Of a stretch of 64,000 nucleotides of DNA, positions 1 through 8,020 are shown piece by piece. Below the pieces are notes generated by a model that was given only the letters and a program-made list of their open reading frames with translations, had not been told where the DNA came from and did not search any database. The translations under genes and the position numbers were made by a program. The stretch is taken from positions 124,001 to 188,000 of the forward strand of contig CALUPU010000003.1 in assembly GCA_944322725.1 (NCBI GenBank), read 5' to 3'. This DNA comes from Candidatus Gastranaerophilales bacterium (GTDB lineage Bacteria; Cyanobacteriota; Vampirovibrionia; Gastranaerophilales; Gastranaerophilaceae). Numbering within the stretch: position 1 is the first letter of the stretch; each line of letters opens with the position of its first letter.

Positions 1-817
1 GGGTATTTTTCAAAACTTCTGTCAAATACTCGCAGCGTTTGTAATCGCGTTCAATAATCTTGGTTTTAATATTACTTTTTTCAAGATACTGTGCAAGCAT
101 AAGACCAACACTGCCGCCTCCTATAATAGATGCTGTTTTGACTTTTGTTTTGCTCTGAAAAATATCTCTAGCCAGAATATCCAAAGATGTGGAAGACCCC
201 ATAAATATAGCTTTATCATTCAGCTTAAACTCTGTATCCCCGTCAGGAATAAAGAGAGTTTCATCTCTTGTAACAGCAACGACAAGTGTCTCATCTGCAA
301 AACGGCAATCCTTGAGTTTTTTATTCAAAATAAGAGAATCTTCTTTTATCCTGTATTCCAAAAGCCTTGCTCTGCCGTTGGCAAAATTTTCCACATCAAC
401 AGCTTCTGGTACCATAATTATCCTGAAAATTTCCTGCGTAAGAAGTTCTTCCGGCCAGATAACATAATCAATCATTTCATATCTGGTATTTTTAACCAGT
501 TTTAATGATTCAATATACTCTGGCTTACTAACAAAGCATACTGTCTTAGCCCTGCTTAAACGGCTTACAGTCAAGCAGGATACAATATTTGCCTCATCAA
601 AACTCGTACATGCTATAAAAACATCTGCGTCTTCAATATTGGCAGAATTCAGCGTATTTATATTTGAACCGTTACCTGCAATAAAACTGATATCCAGCTT
701 ATTCAATGCATCAGTACGATTTTCTTCATTGTCTATTATTGTTATATCGTGGTCTTCGAAAAATTCTGTTGCTATAAGGCAGCCTATCTCGCTTGCACCA
801 AATACTACTATCTTCAT
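1..817 (-). CDS. trkA: TrkA-type potassium uptake regulator (C-terminus outside window)
   Basis: The minus-strand frame opens at an ATG (817) and stays open to the window edge, giving about 272 residues. It starts MKIVVFGASEIG, a Rossmann nucleotide-binding loop. A second Rossmann loop (IIGGGSVG) lies near residue 235. Two NAD(H)-binding domains in tandem, each followed by a regulatory segment, is the layout of TrkA, the cytoplasmic subunit that binds NAD and gates Trk/Ktr-type potassium channels. A full TrkA is about 450 residues, so roughly 180 are missing here. The first loop reads GASEIG, where GxGxxG is usual. The gene is divergent from yidC. The membrane subunit (TrkH) is not in view but may lie just beyond the edge. 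Confidence 0.85.
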   Translation of the reverse strand, partial: MKIVVFGASEIGCLIATEFFEDHDITIIDNEENRTDALNKLDISFIAGNGSNINTLNSANIEDADVFIACTSFDEANIVSCLTVSRLSRAKTVCFVSKPEYIESLKLVKNTRYEMIDYVIWPEELLTQEIFRIIMVPEAVDVENFANGRARLLEYRIKEDSLILNKKLKDCRFADETLVVAVTRDETLFIPDGDTEFKLNDKAIFMGSSTSLDILARDIFQSKTKVKTASIIGGGSVGLMLAQYLEKSNIKTKIIERDYKRCEYLTEVLKNT

Positions 818-865
818 TTTTATTGTTTTCCTTTATTTGTTGATAATTATAATACATAAATTTAA

Positions 866-893
866 TTGGCAAAATATATTTTTGTTATAGAAT
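866..893 (+). promoter_or_regulatory. Candidate sigma70 promoter of yidC
   Basis: TTGGCA (866-871), a 16-nt spacer and TAGAAT (888-893) lie in the trkA-yidC divergent gap. This would start transcription near 900, about 50 nt before the GTG start of yidC. Confidence 0.45.
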
Positions 894-948
894 ATTAGGT
901 ATTGAGTATCACTGACCGATTGAGGGTATTAATAAGGGGAGAAAACAA

Positions 949-2070
949 GTGGATTTCACAACTTTAACCATAGATTTTTTAAAGCAGTTAAGTAATATAT
1001 TCGGAAGTTACGGTCTTGGCATCATCGCTCTGACTGTTATTATAAGGCTTGCTATGTGGCCGTTAAATGTGTCACAGCAGCGTTCAATGAAAACAATGCA
1101 GCAGTTGCAGCCCAAAATGAAGGCTATTCAAGACAGATACAAGAATAACCCGCAGGTCATGCAGCAAAAAATGATGGAGTTCTATAAAGAACACAAATTT
1201 AACCCTATGGCAGGCTGTTTACCGTTACTAATTCAAATGCCGATTTTCATTCTTTTGTATTCTTCATTAATGAGCCCTCAGTTCATATCTATGGCAGGTC
1301 AGTCCAAGTTCTTATTTATTAACAGACTTGATGCAACTTTGAAAGGCAATGCAGGTGTTTCAAATGACGGTACGTTTTCCGTTGGTCCGAGAGATACTTT
1401 CTCTTTAAATAAAAATATAAAAGTATATGTTGGAGACAAAGAACTCGAAAATGCAAAACTCTCAAACCCGAGAAATGCGGTTAAAGTACAGGGTGATATT
1501 GTTCCAGGGGAGCCTGTTGATTTAAAAATCAGTCTTGATGACTTTGATTTGAAATTCAGCCAGCTTGCACAAATAACAAGTGCCGAAGCAACTGTTACAG
1601 ATAACAACACAAGAGAAATAGAAAAAGTAACCTTTAAAAAACAGGGGGACAACCTTGTTGCTTCTGTACCGACATCTGCAACAAAATCCTCATTCAACTA
1701 TGATGTATTACTTCTTGTTGTAATATTCGGTGCGTCAATGTTCCTAACACAAAAGATAATGATGGCAACAAACAAAATGCAAAATGCCGACCCTGCACAG
1801 GAAGCAATGCAAAAGTCACTCGGAACAATGATGCCTGTTATGCTTACGGCTACTTTCCTGTTTATTCCGATTCCGGCCGGTGTTCTGCTCTACTTAATTA
1901 CAAGCAACATTATTCAGGTTGGTCAAACATTGATAATAAACAAGCAGCTTGACGACGAAGCAGAGAAAAAGAAAAATAAAAAAATTCTTGCAGATGAAGA
2001 GCCTCTCCCTGCTACTAAAAAAATTGAAGCTAAAGAAATCAAAAATACAGACACGGAGTCGGGAAAATAA
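949..2070 (+). CDS. yidC: YidC/Oxa1 membrane protein insertase
   Basis: YidC inserts and folds inner-membrane proteins, alone or with SecYEG. The start is GTG behind an AAGGGGAG ribosome site. Residues 23-40 form the first core helix with the conserved groove arginine (R33 in IIRLAMWPL). Residues 56-83 form the cytoplasmic helical hairpin. The family signature NPMAGCLPLLIQMPIF spans 85-100. Further helices lie near 240-260 and 290-330, and the tail is Lys-rich. The large N-terminal periplasmic domain of proteobacterial YidC is absent. Instead about 110 soluble, beta-rich residues (roughly 125-235) sit between the second and third core helices, a feature I recall from cyanobacterial homologues. 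The stop overlaps the next gene as TAATG, so the two are translationally coupled. The usual rpmH-rnpA neighbours are not here. Confidence 0.95.
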   Translation: MDFTTLTIDFLKQLSNIFGSYGLGIIALTVIIRLAMWPLNVSQQRSMKTMQQLQPKMKAIQDRYKNNPQVMQQKMMEFYKEHKFNPMAGCLPLLIQMPIFILLYSSLMSPQFISMAGQSKFLFINRLDATLKGNAGVSNDGTFSVGPRDTFSLNKNIKVYVGDKELENAKLSNPRNAVKVQGDIVPGEPVDLKISLDDFDLKFSQLAQITSAEATVTDNNTREIEKVTFKKQGDNLVASVPTSATKSSFNYDVLLLVVIFGASMFLTQKIMMATNKMQNADPAQEAMQKSLGTMMPVMLTATFLFIPIPAGVLLYLITSNIIQVGQTLIINKQLDDEAEKKKNKKILADEEPLPATKKIEAKEIKNTDTESGK

Positions 2071-2639
2071 TGATTGAAAAAGCACAAAAAGCACTTGATA
2101 TACTTATAGAAGGCAACCGTCGTTTTGTAAATGGTGAGACCACTGTTTCAAACAGATGCGTTGACACATTAAAATCACACAAAAACGGTCAATCACCAAT
2201 AGCGTGTATTGTTACCTGTTCGGATTCAAGAGTAATTCCCGAAATGATTTTTGATAAAGGCTTCGGAGACCTGTTTGTTGTAAGATGCGCAGGTGCAGTA
2301 ATAGGTGAAAATATTCTTGAAAGTGTTGAATATGCAGTTGATCACCTTAACGTACCGCTTGTTATGGTGCTTAGTCATGACGATTGCGGAGTTATGAAGG
2401 CAGCAAAGTCTATGTACCCCAAAGAGCCTGACCATTTGCAGTTGTTGATTCGCTCCGTGTATGAGATTATTGATTCCGAAACAGAATGCTACAATGAACT
2501 TGCACGAAATTACACGCTTACAAAGAAAAGAAAGCTTTTAAAGCGTTCTGAAATTCTGCGTAAAGCCCACCACGACAAAAAGTTTGAAATTGTTCGCGGT
2601 TATTTGAGTTTTGAAACAGGCAAAGTAAGTATACTGTAA
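2070..2639 (+). CDS. Beta-carbonic anhydrase-like protein
   Basis: This 189-residue protein has the beta-carbonic-anhydrase layout. CSDSR (residues 50-54) supplies a zinc-ligand Cys and the Asp/Arg dyad. SHDDCG (102-107) supplies the His103 and Cys106 ligands; family members usually have GHxxCG, so Gly is replaced by Ser here. The likely reaction is interconversion of CO2 and bicarbonate in the cytoplasm. The stretch after residue 118 is short and lysine-rich rather than the usual helical dimer segment, so a noncatalytic or divergent member is possible. The ATG overlaps the yidC stop by one base, which implies cotranscription. The link to membrane insertion is unclear and may be positional only. 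Confidence 0.8.
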   Translation: MIEKAQKALDILIEGNRRFVNGETTVSNRCVDTLKSHKNGQSPIACIVTCSDSRVIPEMIFDKGFGDLFVVRCAGAVIGENILESVEYAVDHLNVPLVMVLSHDDCGVMKAAKSMYPKEPDHLQLLIRSVYEIIDSETECYNELARNYTLTKKRKLLKRSEILRKAHHDKKFEIVRGYLSFETGKVSIL

Positions 2640-2674
2640 AAAAATAAGTATTAAAATAACAATTATATCTACTA

Positions 2675-3733
2675 CTAATTAATCAACATACAATCGCCGT
2701 AGCTATAGAACTTGTAGCTTTCTTTAATTGCTTCTTTGTATGCCCTGAATACAAAATCCTTGCCGGCAAATGCTGATGTAAGAATAATTAACGTAGACTT
2801 AGGAAGATGGAAGTTCGTAAGCAGCCTGTCCACAACACGATACTTAAATCCCGGATAAATGAATAGTGTTGAATCATCTATCACTTCAAGAATCTCATCA
2901 TATTTTTGCATACATGTTTCTAGTGTCCTTACAGTTGTTGTTCCTACAGCAGTAATTCTTTTACCTGATTTTTTTGCCTCATTTATAATTTTTGCTGTTT
3001 GTGCAGAAATTTCAAACTCTTCAGAATCCATCTTGTGTTCAAGAATATTATCAACTTTAACAGGTCTAAATGTGCCAAGACCAACATTTAAAGTAACATA
3101 ACAGATTTGTACACCTTTTGTTTTTAATTTTTCAAGTATTTCCTTGGTAAAGTGCAACCCCGCAGTCGGCGCAGCCACAGAGCCTTCTCTTTGTGCATAG
3201 ACAGTCTGATACCTGTCATAGTCAAGTGATTTCAATTGTTCATCCGTCATTGTACGTTCTATGTAGGGCGGCAGCGGGATATTGCCTACTTTATCAAGAA
3301 TTTCATAAAAATTTCCGTCATAGTGAAGTTCAACAAGCCATTTACCTTCATTCTGGCGGGTAAGAACTTTTACATACAGGTCAGGTGAAATCTCAATAAT
3401 AGACTCTTCTCTAACCCTTTTAGACGGATTAATCAGAACTTCCCAGGTTTTGTCACCGATTTGTTTTAAAAGAAATACCTCGATGTGTGCGCCTGTATTT
3501 TTCCGACCAAACAGTCTCGCAGGAATTACCTTAGTATTATTCAAAACCAGCACATCATCCTTATCAAAATAATCAGTTATATCATAAAAATGTTTGTGTT
3601 CTATGGTCTGGTTATTTCTATCCAGCACCATCATACGGCAGTTTTCTCGTTTTTCTGACGGTGTTTGTGCAATTAATTCTTTTGGCAGTTCGTAATCATA
3701 TTCTTTAATTGATATTTTCTGTTCGGTATCCAT
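2675..3733 (-). CDS. queA: tRNA preQ1(34) S-adenosylmethionine ribosyltransferase-isomerase
   Basis: QueA transfers and rearranges the ribosyl group of S-adenosylmethionine onto preQ1 at tRNA wobble position 34, giving epoxyqueuosine. The 352-residue length is normal. Recognisable blocks are YDYELPKELIAQTP at the start, LNNTKVIPARLFG (residues 65-77) and EGSVAAPTAGLHFT, the family's most conserved motif, in the middle. The C-terminus has the typical NFHLPKSTL. The ATG lies 16 nt after the asd stop, so the gene is probably read from the asd promoter. It converges with the carbonic-anhydrase-like gene with no clear terminator between them. Confidence 0.95.
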   Translation of the reverse strand: MDTEQKISIKEYDYELPKELIAQTPSEKRENCRMMVLDRNNQTIEHKHFYDITDYFDKDDVLVLNNTKVIPARLFGRKNTGAHIEVFLLKQIGDKTWEVLINPSKRVREESIIEISPDLYVKVLTRQNEGKWLVELHYDGNFYEILDKVGNIPLPPYIERTMTDEQLKSLDYDRYQTVYAQREGSVAAPTAGLHFTKEILEKLKTKGVQICYVTLNVGLGTFRPVKVDNILEHKMDSEEFEISAQTAKIINEAKKSGKRITAVGTTTVRTLETCMQKYDEILEVIDDSTLFIYPGFKYRVVDRLLTNFHLPKSTLIILTSAFAGKDFVFRAYKEAIKESYKFYSYGDCMLIN

Positions 3734-3749
3734 ATTTTAATCGTGCTTT

Positions 3750-4766
3750 CTAAAACAATCCCATTCTAATTACACTTTCAGCAAGACGTACAGTATTGAG
3801 AGCCGCACCGATTCTGATATTGTCGGCAACACACCACAGGTCAATTGCATTATCAAATGCAATATTTTTACGAATTCTTCCTACATACACGGGATTTTTA
3901 CCAGCTGCATCTCTAGGTGTAGGATAAATATAATTATCTATATCATCCATAACCTCAACACCCCAGGCATTTTCCAGAATTTCTCTTGCTTTTTCCGGTG
4001 TTAATTCTTTTTCAAATTCAATTGTTACGGCCTCAGAGTGTCCGTGGAATACAGGAACTCTTACTGCTGTACAAGAAATCGGAGTGTCTGCGTCAAGGTG
4101 AAGGATTTTTTTAGTTTCATTAGTCACCTTCATTTCTTCTTTTGTATATCCGTTATCACAGAACACATCAATCTGAGGTATTACGTTATAAGCAATCGGT
4201 TTTTTAAATTTAACATTTTCAAAGTCTTTGCCTTCGTTTTGTGCAATTGTATTTTCTTTAAGTTCATTTATTGCTGCAAGACCTGCACCTGACACAGCCT
4301 GATAAGTGCTTACAATCATTCGTTTAATTTTTGCATAGTCATGCAGAGGTTTTAAAACAAGCATAAGCTGTGAAGTAGAGCAGTTCGGATTGGCAACTAT
4401 GCCTTTATGATTCTTCAAGTCATCATCATTTACACCTGCAATAACAAGAGGAACATCTTTTTCCATACGGTATGCACTTGAATTGTCAATATACACACAG
4501 CCTCTTTTAACTGCCTCGGGAGCAAGTGCAAGAGAAGTAGAGCCGCCGGCAGAAGCAAGTACAATATTTACCCCTTCAAAAGCCTGTGGTGTTGCTTCGA
4601 TAATAGTATGTTCTTCACCCTTAAATGTTATTTTTTTACCTGCGCTCTTTACACTGGCTAAAAACTTAATTTCGTTGTATTGAACTTCATTTTCCACAAG
4701 AATTTTTAAGATTTCTCTTCCTACAACACCTGTCGCACCTAACACGGCAATATTGGGTTTTCTCAT
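3750..4766 (-). CDS. asd: Aspartate-semialdehyde dehydrogenase
   Basis: The enzyme reduces aspartyl-4-phosphate to aspartate semialdehyde with NADPH, the branch point to lysine/diaminopimelate, threonine and methionine. The N-terminus has the nucleotide-binding GATGVVG (residues 10-16). The catalytic cysteine sits in NPNCSTSQ near residue 130, and a second conserved block is VSGAG. The 338-residue length fits the bacterial family. A GGAG ribosome site precedes the ATG by five bases. A TATAAT-like element lies about 30 bases upstream on this strand. It is followed by queA. Confidence 0.95.
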   Translation of the reverse strand: MRKPNIAVLGATGVVGREILKILVENEVQYNEIKFLASVKSAGKKITFKGEEHTIIEATPQAFEGVNIVLASAGGSTSLALAPEAVKRGCVYIDNSSAYRMEKDVPLVIAGVNDDDLKNHKGIVANPNCSTSQLMLVLKPLHDYAKIKRMIVSTYQAVSGAGLAAINELKENTIAQNEGKDFENVKFKKPIAYNVIPQIDVFCDNGYTKEEMKVTNETKKILHLDADTPISCTAVRVPVFHGHSEAVTIEFEKELTPEKAREILENAWGVEVMDDIDNYIYPTPRDAAGKNPVYVGRIRKNIAFDNAIDLWCVADNIRIGAALNTVRLAESVIRMGLF

Positions 4767-4843
4767 ACTGTCTCCAAACTTATATGTCTACATCTACAAT
4801 TATAGTACAAACAACTTAGCAGAAGTAATTTTAAGCAAAAAAA

Positions 4844-4861
4844 AACCGACTTGCGCCGGTT
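4844..4861 (-). terminator. Weak terminator-like hairpin
   Basis: On the minus strand, AACCG and CGGTT form a 5-bp stem with an 8-nt loop, followed by a run of eight or more T. No gene on this strand ends here, because the next one upstream is hppA beyond 5476. It could stop antisense transcription or lie in the asd leader. Confidence 0.3.
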
Positions 4862-5051
4862 AAACTTTACCACATATTAGAGAGAGGAATTAGAGAGAGA
4901 GAAAATTTTAAATCTTGTTTGTTTCCTCTACTCTATAAATTCCCTGTGTTAAAATTTTATAACTTTTTTTATATTAAATTTAATATTTCTTTACAAATAT
5001 AAAACAAATAACAAATAATTTTATTTTTGAACTTATATCAAAAAAAAACAG
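4862..5051. other. Intergenic region with purine-rich tract and long inverted arms
   Basis: The divergent asd/5064 gap holds an unusual tract of repeated GAGAG (4880-4903). Inverted arms AAAATTTTAA (about 4902-4911) and TTAAAATTTT (about 4950-4959) flank a pyrimidine-rich stretch that partly complements the GAGAG tract. This could form a long leader hairpin for the plus-strand gene at 5064. No coding sequence is seen. Confidence 0.35.
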
Positions 5052-5063
5052 TTGGAGAAAAAA

Positions 5064-5429
5064 ATGAACAATGTATCTTTTAAAGCAAATATTGAAGGAA
5101 TTAATAACGCTGCTACAATTCATTTATTCAAGTCAGAAACAAAGTCAGACCCAAAACACACATTGACATATCACGGTAAAGACAAAAATACAGGCTGGGA
5201 TATTTTTACATTAAGTAAGGACGGAAAAATTACAGAAAAATACGCAGTTATTAAAAATGCAAGCAAAGACGGAAATTTTTCAATAGACACTTTGCTGCAA
5301 ATTTTCAACATTTTAAAAATTAAAGAAGCCCTCAAAAAGATAGAACAAAGCAAAGAATCCAAAAAATTGCGTGATTTTAATGAATTTATGCATCAATTGG
5401 ATTTAGAAGAACAAAACTGTTTAGAATAG
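5064..5429 (+). CDS. Small orphan protein with N-terminal SFKA motif
   Basis: I do not recognise a family for this 121-residue protein. The ATG at 5064 is preceded by GGAG with a 6-nt spacer, so it is preferred over an in-frame TTG at 5052. The protein starts MNNVSFKANIEG. A beta-rich segment follows (residues 17-70, with WDIFTLSKDGKITEKYAVIK), then a charged helical C-terminus (80-121) that may be a coiled coil. There is no signal peptide or membrane segment. The VSFKA motif recurs near the start of several otherwise unrelated proteins in this window (15374-16069, 27050-27388, 49448-51304). A strong hairpin follows the stop, so the gene is monocistronic. Confidence 0.75.
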   Translation: MNNVSFKANIEGINNAATIHLFKSETKSDPKHTLTYHGKDKNTGWDIFTLSKDGKITEKYAVIKNASKDGNFSIDTLLQIFNILKIKEALKKIEQSKESKKLRDFNEFMHQLDLEEQNCLE

Positions 5430-5460
5430 AAATACTCCTCCGGAAGCCGGAGGAGTATTT
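5430..5460. terminator. Bidirectional intrinsic terminator
   Basis: A perfect 14-bp stem (5430-5443 with 5447-5460) closes a 3-nt loop and carries A/T tails on both sides. It lies between the convergent gene at 5064-5429 and hppA. Confidence 0.9.
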
Positions 5461-5475
5461 CTAACTTAATAACAA

Positions 5476-7914
5476 TTAGTCATTGTTTTCAGTTTTTTCA
5501 GGAATTCTCATTGCATAGAAGCTTCTCCATACAAACACCAATGCGATAATCAGGAATACAACACCTGCAATAGGCGCAATCTGTCTGAAAGATTCATTGA
5601 TAGAGATTTCCATAGCCAATAAACCGAATAAAGTTGTGAACTTGATAATCGGGTTCATAGCTACTGAAGAAGTATCTTTGAACGGGTCGCCTACTGTGTC
5701 GCCTACTACTGTAGCATCGTGCAAAGGAGTACCTTTTTCACAGAGGTCGCATTCAACGATTTTCTTAGCGTTGTCCCAGCATCCGCCTGCGTTAGCCATA
5801 AATACAGCCTGGAACAAGCCGAATACGGCAATTGCAATCAGGTAGCTTACGAAGAAAGCTACAGGAGCAACTGTTTTAGCAGTAGGTGCTGATAAACAAG
5901 CGTAAGCAAGAGCAAAAGCGAATAACGCGATGAAGATGTTAACCATACCTTTTTGTGCGTATTGAGTACAGATTTTAACAACTTCTTTTGAGTTTGCTAC
6001 GTTTGCTGATTTAACGCTTTCATCATCAATTTTGATGTGTTTTTTGATGTATTCAACAGCTCTGTATGCACCGGTTGTAACAGCCTGCATAGATGCACCT
6101 GAGAACCAGTAAATTACAGCACCGCCGGATAAGAATCCTAAAATAGTATAAGGATTCAAGATATTCAATACAGCTTCAGGCTGAATACCCAGTGTATTTT
6201 TGATAACCAGAATCAATGAGAAAATCATTGTTGTGGCACCAACTACAGCTGTACCGATAAGAACCGGTTTAGATGTAGCTTTGAAGGTATTGCCTGCGCC
6301 GTCGTTTTCTTCTAATTGCTGTTTAGCAACATCGAAGTTAGGTTTGAAACCAAAGTCTTTTTCGATTTCTTCTGAGATGCCTTCTCTTTCTTCAATCAAA
6401 GACAATTCATAAACAGATTGAGCGTTATCTGTTACAGGACCGTAGCTGTCTACAGCAATTGTAACAGGACCCATTCCCAAGAAACCGAAAGCAACAAGAC
6501 CAAACGCAAATACTGATGCATAAATCATTACTGCGTCAGGAATCATTGTGCTGAAGTAGTATGCCAATCCCATTAAGAATACGATTACCATACCAATCCA
6601 GAATCCGGAGAAGTTACCGGAAACAATACCTGAAAGGATTGTTAAAGAAGAACCGCCTTCACGTGAAGCTGTAACAACTTCTTTTGTATGAATAGCGTTC
6701 GGACTTGTAAAGATTTTTGTAAATTCAGGAATCAAAGCAGCACCGAGTGTACCGCAAGAAATGATACCTGCCAATACAAGCCAGAGGTTTCCTTCCAAAC
6801 CGCCCAGTAACCATTTGCTTACGCCGAATGTCATAGCTATAGAAAGGATAGATGTTAACCATACAAGGTTTGTTAAAGGTTTTTCAAAGTCAAGTTTTTC
6901 AGCTTTGCCGAAAATCACTTGTGTCAAACCTGTGTTAATCCAGTATGCAACAACAGAAGTCACAATCATTAAGAATCTCATTGTGAAAATCCAAGTTAAC
7001 AACGGGATTTGATATTGAGGGAATACACCCAGCAAGATAAATGAAACGAGAGCAACACCTGTTACGCCGTAAGTTTCGAAACCGTCAGCTGTAGGTCCGA
7101 TAGAATCGCCTGCGTTGTCACCTGTACAGTCAGCGATTACACCGGGGTTTCTCGGGTCATCTTCTTTAATTTTGAATTGAATTTTCATCAAGTCGGAACC
7201 GATATCGGCAATTTTTGTAAAGATACCGCCTGCTACACGAAGAGCGGAAGCACCCAGAGATTCACCGATAGCAAAACCGATAAAGCAAGCACCTGCCAGA
7301 TGTCCTGGGACAAACAGCAAAATAACAAGCATCATGATTAACTCAACACTAACGAGTAATACACCGATACTCATACCTGCTTTTAAAGGAATGTTTAAAA
7401 CCTTTAAAGGATTAGCTTCAAGAGAAGCAAAAGCAGTTCTTGCGTTAGCAAGTGTATTCATTCTGATACCGAACCATGCTACACCGTAAGAACCGAGAAT
7501 ACCGATTACAGACCATAAAAGGATTAATCCCACCCCTTTAAAGCCCATTTGCTGCAAGTATCCGAAGTAAAACGCAATACAAGCACCAATCAGTACTTCT
7601 AATGCAAGTAAGAATTTACCCTGTTGAATCAGGTAAGTCTTACAAGTTTCAAAAATTGTGTTTCCGACATTAGCCATAGCTTCATGAACTTTGTAGTTTT
7701 TGACTTTGATAAACTCTATCAAACCAAAAACCAAGCCCAGTACGGAAATAGCGATACCAATCAAAAGCAGATTAAAGCTTTGAGGGTCGCTTGAAAGATT
7801 TGGTACTACCAAATCGGCTTCCCCTGCGAATGCAGAGTTTGCTGCCAAAAACACGGCAAATGCACTAAGCATGCCTGCTTTAAGCAGTTTGGACCATTTT
7901 TCTAAGATAGCCAT
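5476..7914 (-). CDS. hppA: Divergent membrane-bound ion-translocating pyrophosphatase
   Basis: M-PPases couple pyrophosphate hydrolysis to H+ or Na+ export through about 16 helices. The 812-residue length fits. Family motifs are present but altered. The first acidic motif is DIGSDLMK (237-244) where most members have DxGADLVGKVE. EDDPRNPGVIAD follows at 251, then GDNAGDSIGPTADGFETYG (265-283). GNTFKATSKP (541-550) has Lys at the position that distinguishes K+-independent enzymes. GDTVGDPFKDTSS (738-750) is near the end. Residues 1-30 look like a cleavable signal (AANSAFAGEA), an unusual extension. A divergent H+-PPase subfamily known from green sulfur bacteria is, as I recall, the closest match. 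The ATG follows AAGGGAG. Confidence 0.93.
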   Translation of the reverse strand: MAILEKWSKLLKAGMLSAFAVFLAANSAFAGEADLVVPNLSSDPQSFNLLLIGIAISVLGLVFGLIEFIKVKNYKVHEAMANVGNTIFETCKTYLIQQGKFLLALEVLIGACIAFYFGYLQQMGFKGVGLILLWSVIGILGSYGVAWFGIRMNTLANARTAFASLEANPLKVLNIPLKAGMSIGVLLVSVELIMMLVILLFVPGHLAGACFIGFAIGESLGASALRVAGGIFTKIADIGSDLMKIQFKIKEDDPRNPGVIADCTGDNAGDSIGPTADGFETYGVTGVALVSFILLGVFPQYQIPLLTWIFTMRFLMIVTSVVAYWINTGLTQVIFGKAEKLDFEKPLTNLVWLTSILSIAMTFGVSKWLLGGLEGNLWLVLAGIISCGTLGAALIPEFTKIFTSPNAIHTKEVVTASREGGSSLTILSGIVSGNFSGFWIGMVIVFLMGLAYYFSTMIPDAVMIYASVFAFGLVAFGFLGMGPVTIAVDSYGPVTDNAQSVYELSLIEEREGISEEIEKDFGFKPNFDVAKQQLEENDGAGNTFKATSKPVLIGTAVVGATTMIFSLILVIKNTLGIQPEAVLNILNPYTILGFLSGGAVIYWFSGASMQAVTTGAYRAVEYIKKHIKIDDESVKSANVANSKEVVKICTQYAQKGMVNIFIALFAFALAYACLSAPTAKTVAPVAFFVSYLIAIAVFGLFQAVFMANAGGCWDNAKKIVECDLCEKGTPLHDATVVGDTVGDPFKDTSSVAMNPIIKFTTLFGLLAMEISINESFRQIAPIAGVVFLIIALVFVWRSFYAMRIPEKTENND

Positions 7915-7967
7915 CTTTTTCTCCCTTGTCCTCTTCCATCAAAAGGACCTTTTCTACACATACCCCA

Positions 7968-7995
7968 ATTGTACACAAAACACTCGTTTTATCAA
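7968..7995 (-). promoter_or_regulatory. Candidate promoter of hppA
   Basis: Read on the minus strand: TTGATA (7990-7995), a 16-nt spacer and TACAAT (7968-7973). The predicted leader of about 45 nt contains a small palindrome, AAAAGGACCTTTT, upstream of the ribosome site. Confidence 0.5.
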
Positions 7996-8020
7996 GAACT
8001 TTACATGTATAAATACTATT

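Noticed and set aside
1299-1697. A 132-codon frame antisense to yidC.
   Set aside because: Lies wholly within a confident gene; typical antisense shadow without start signals.
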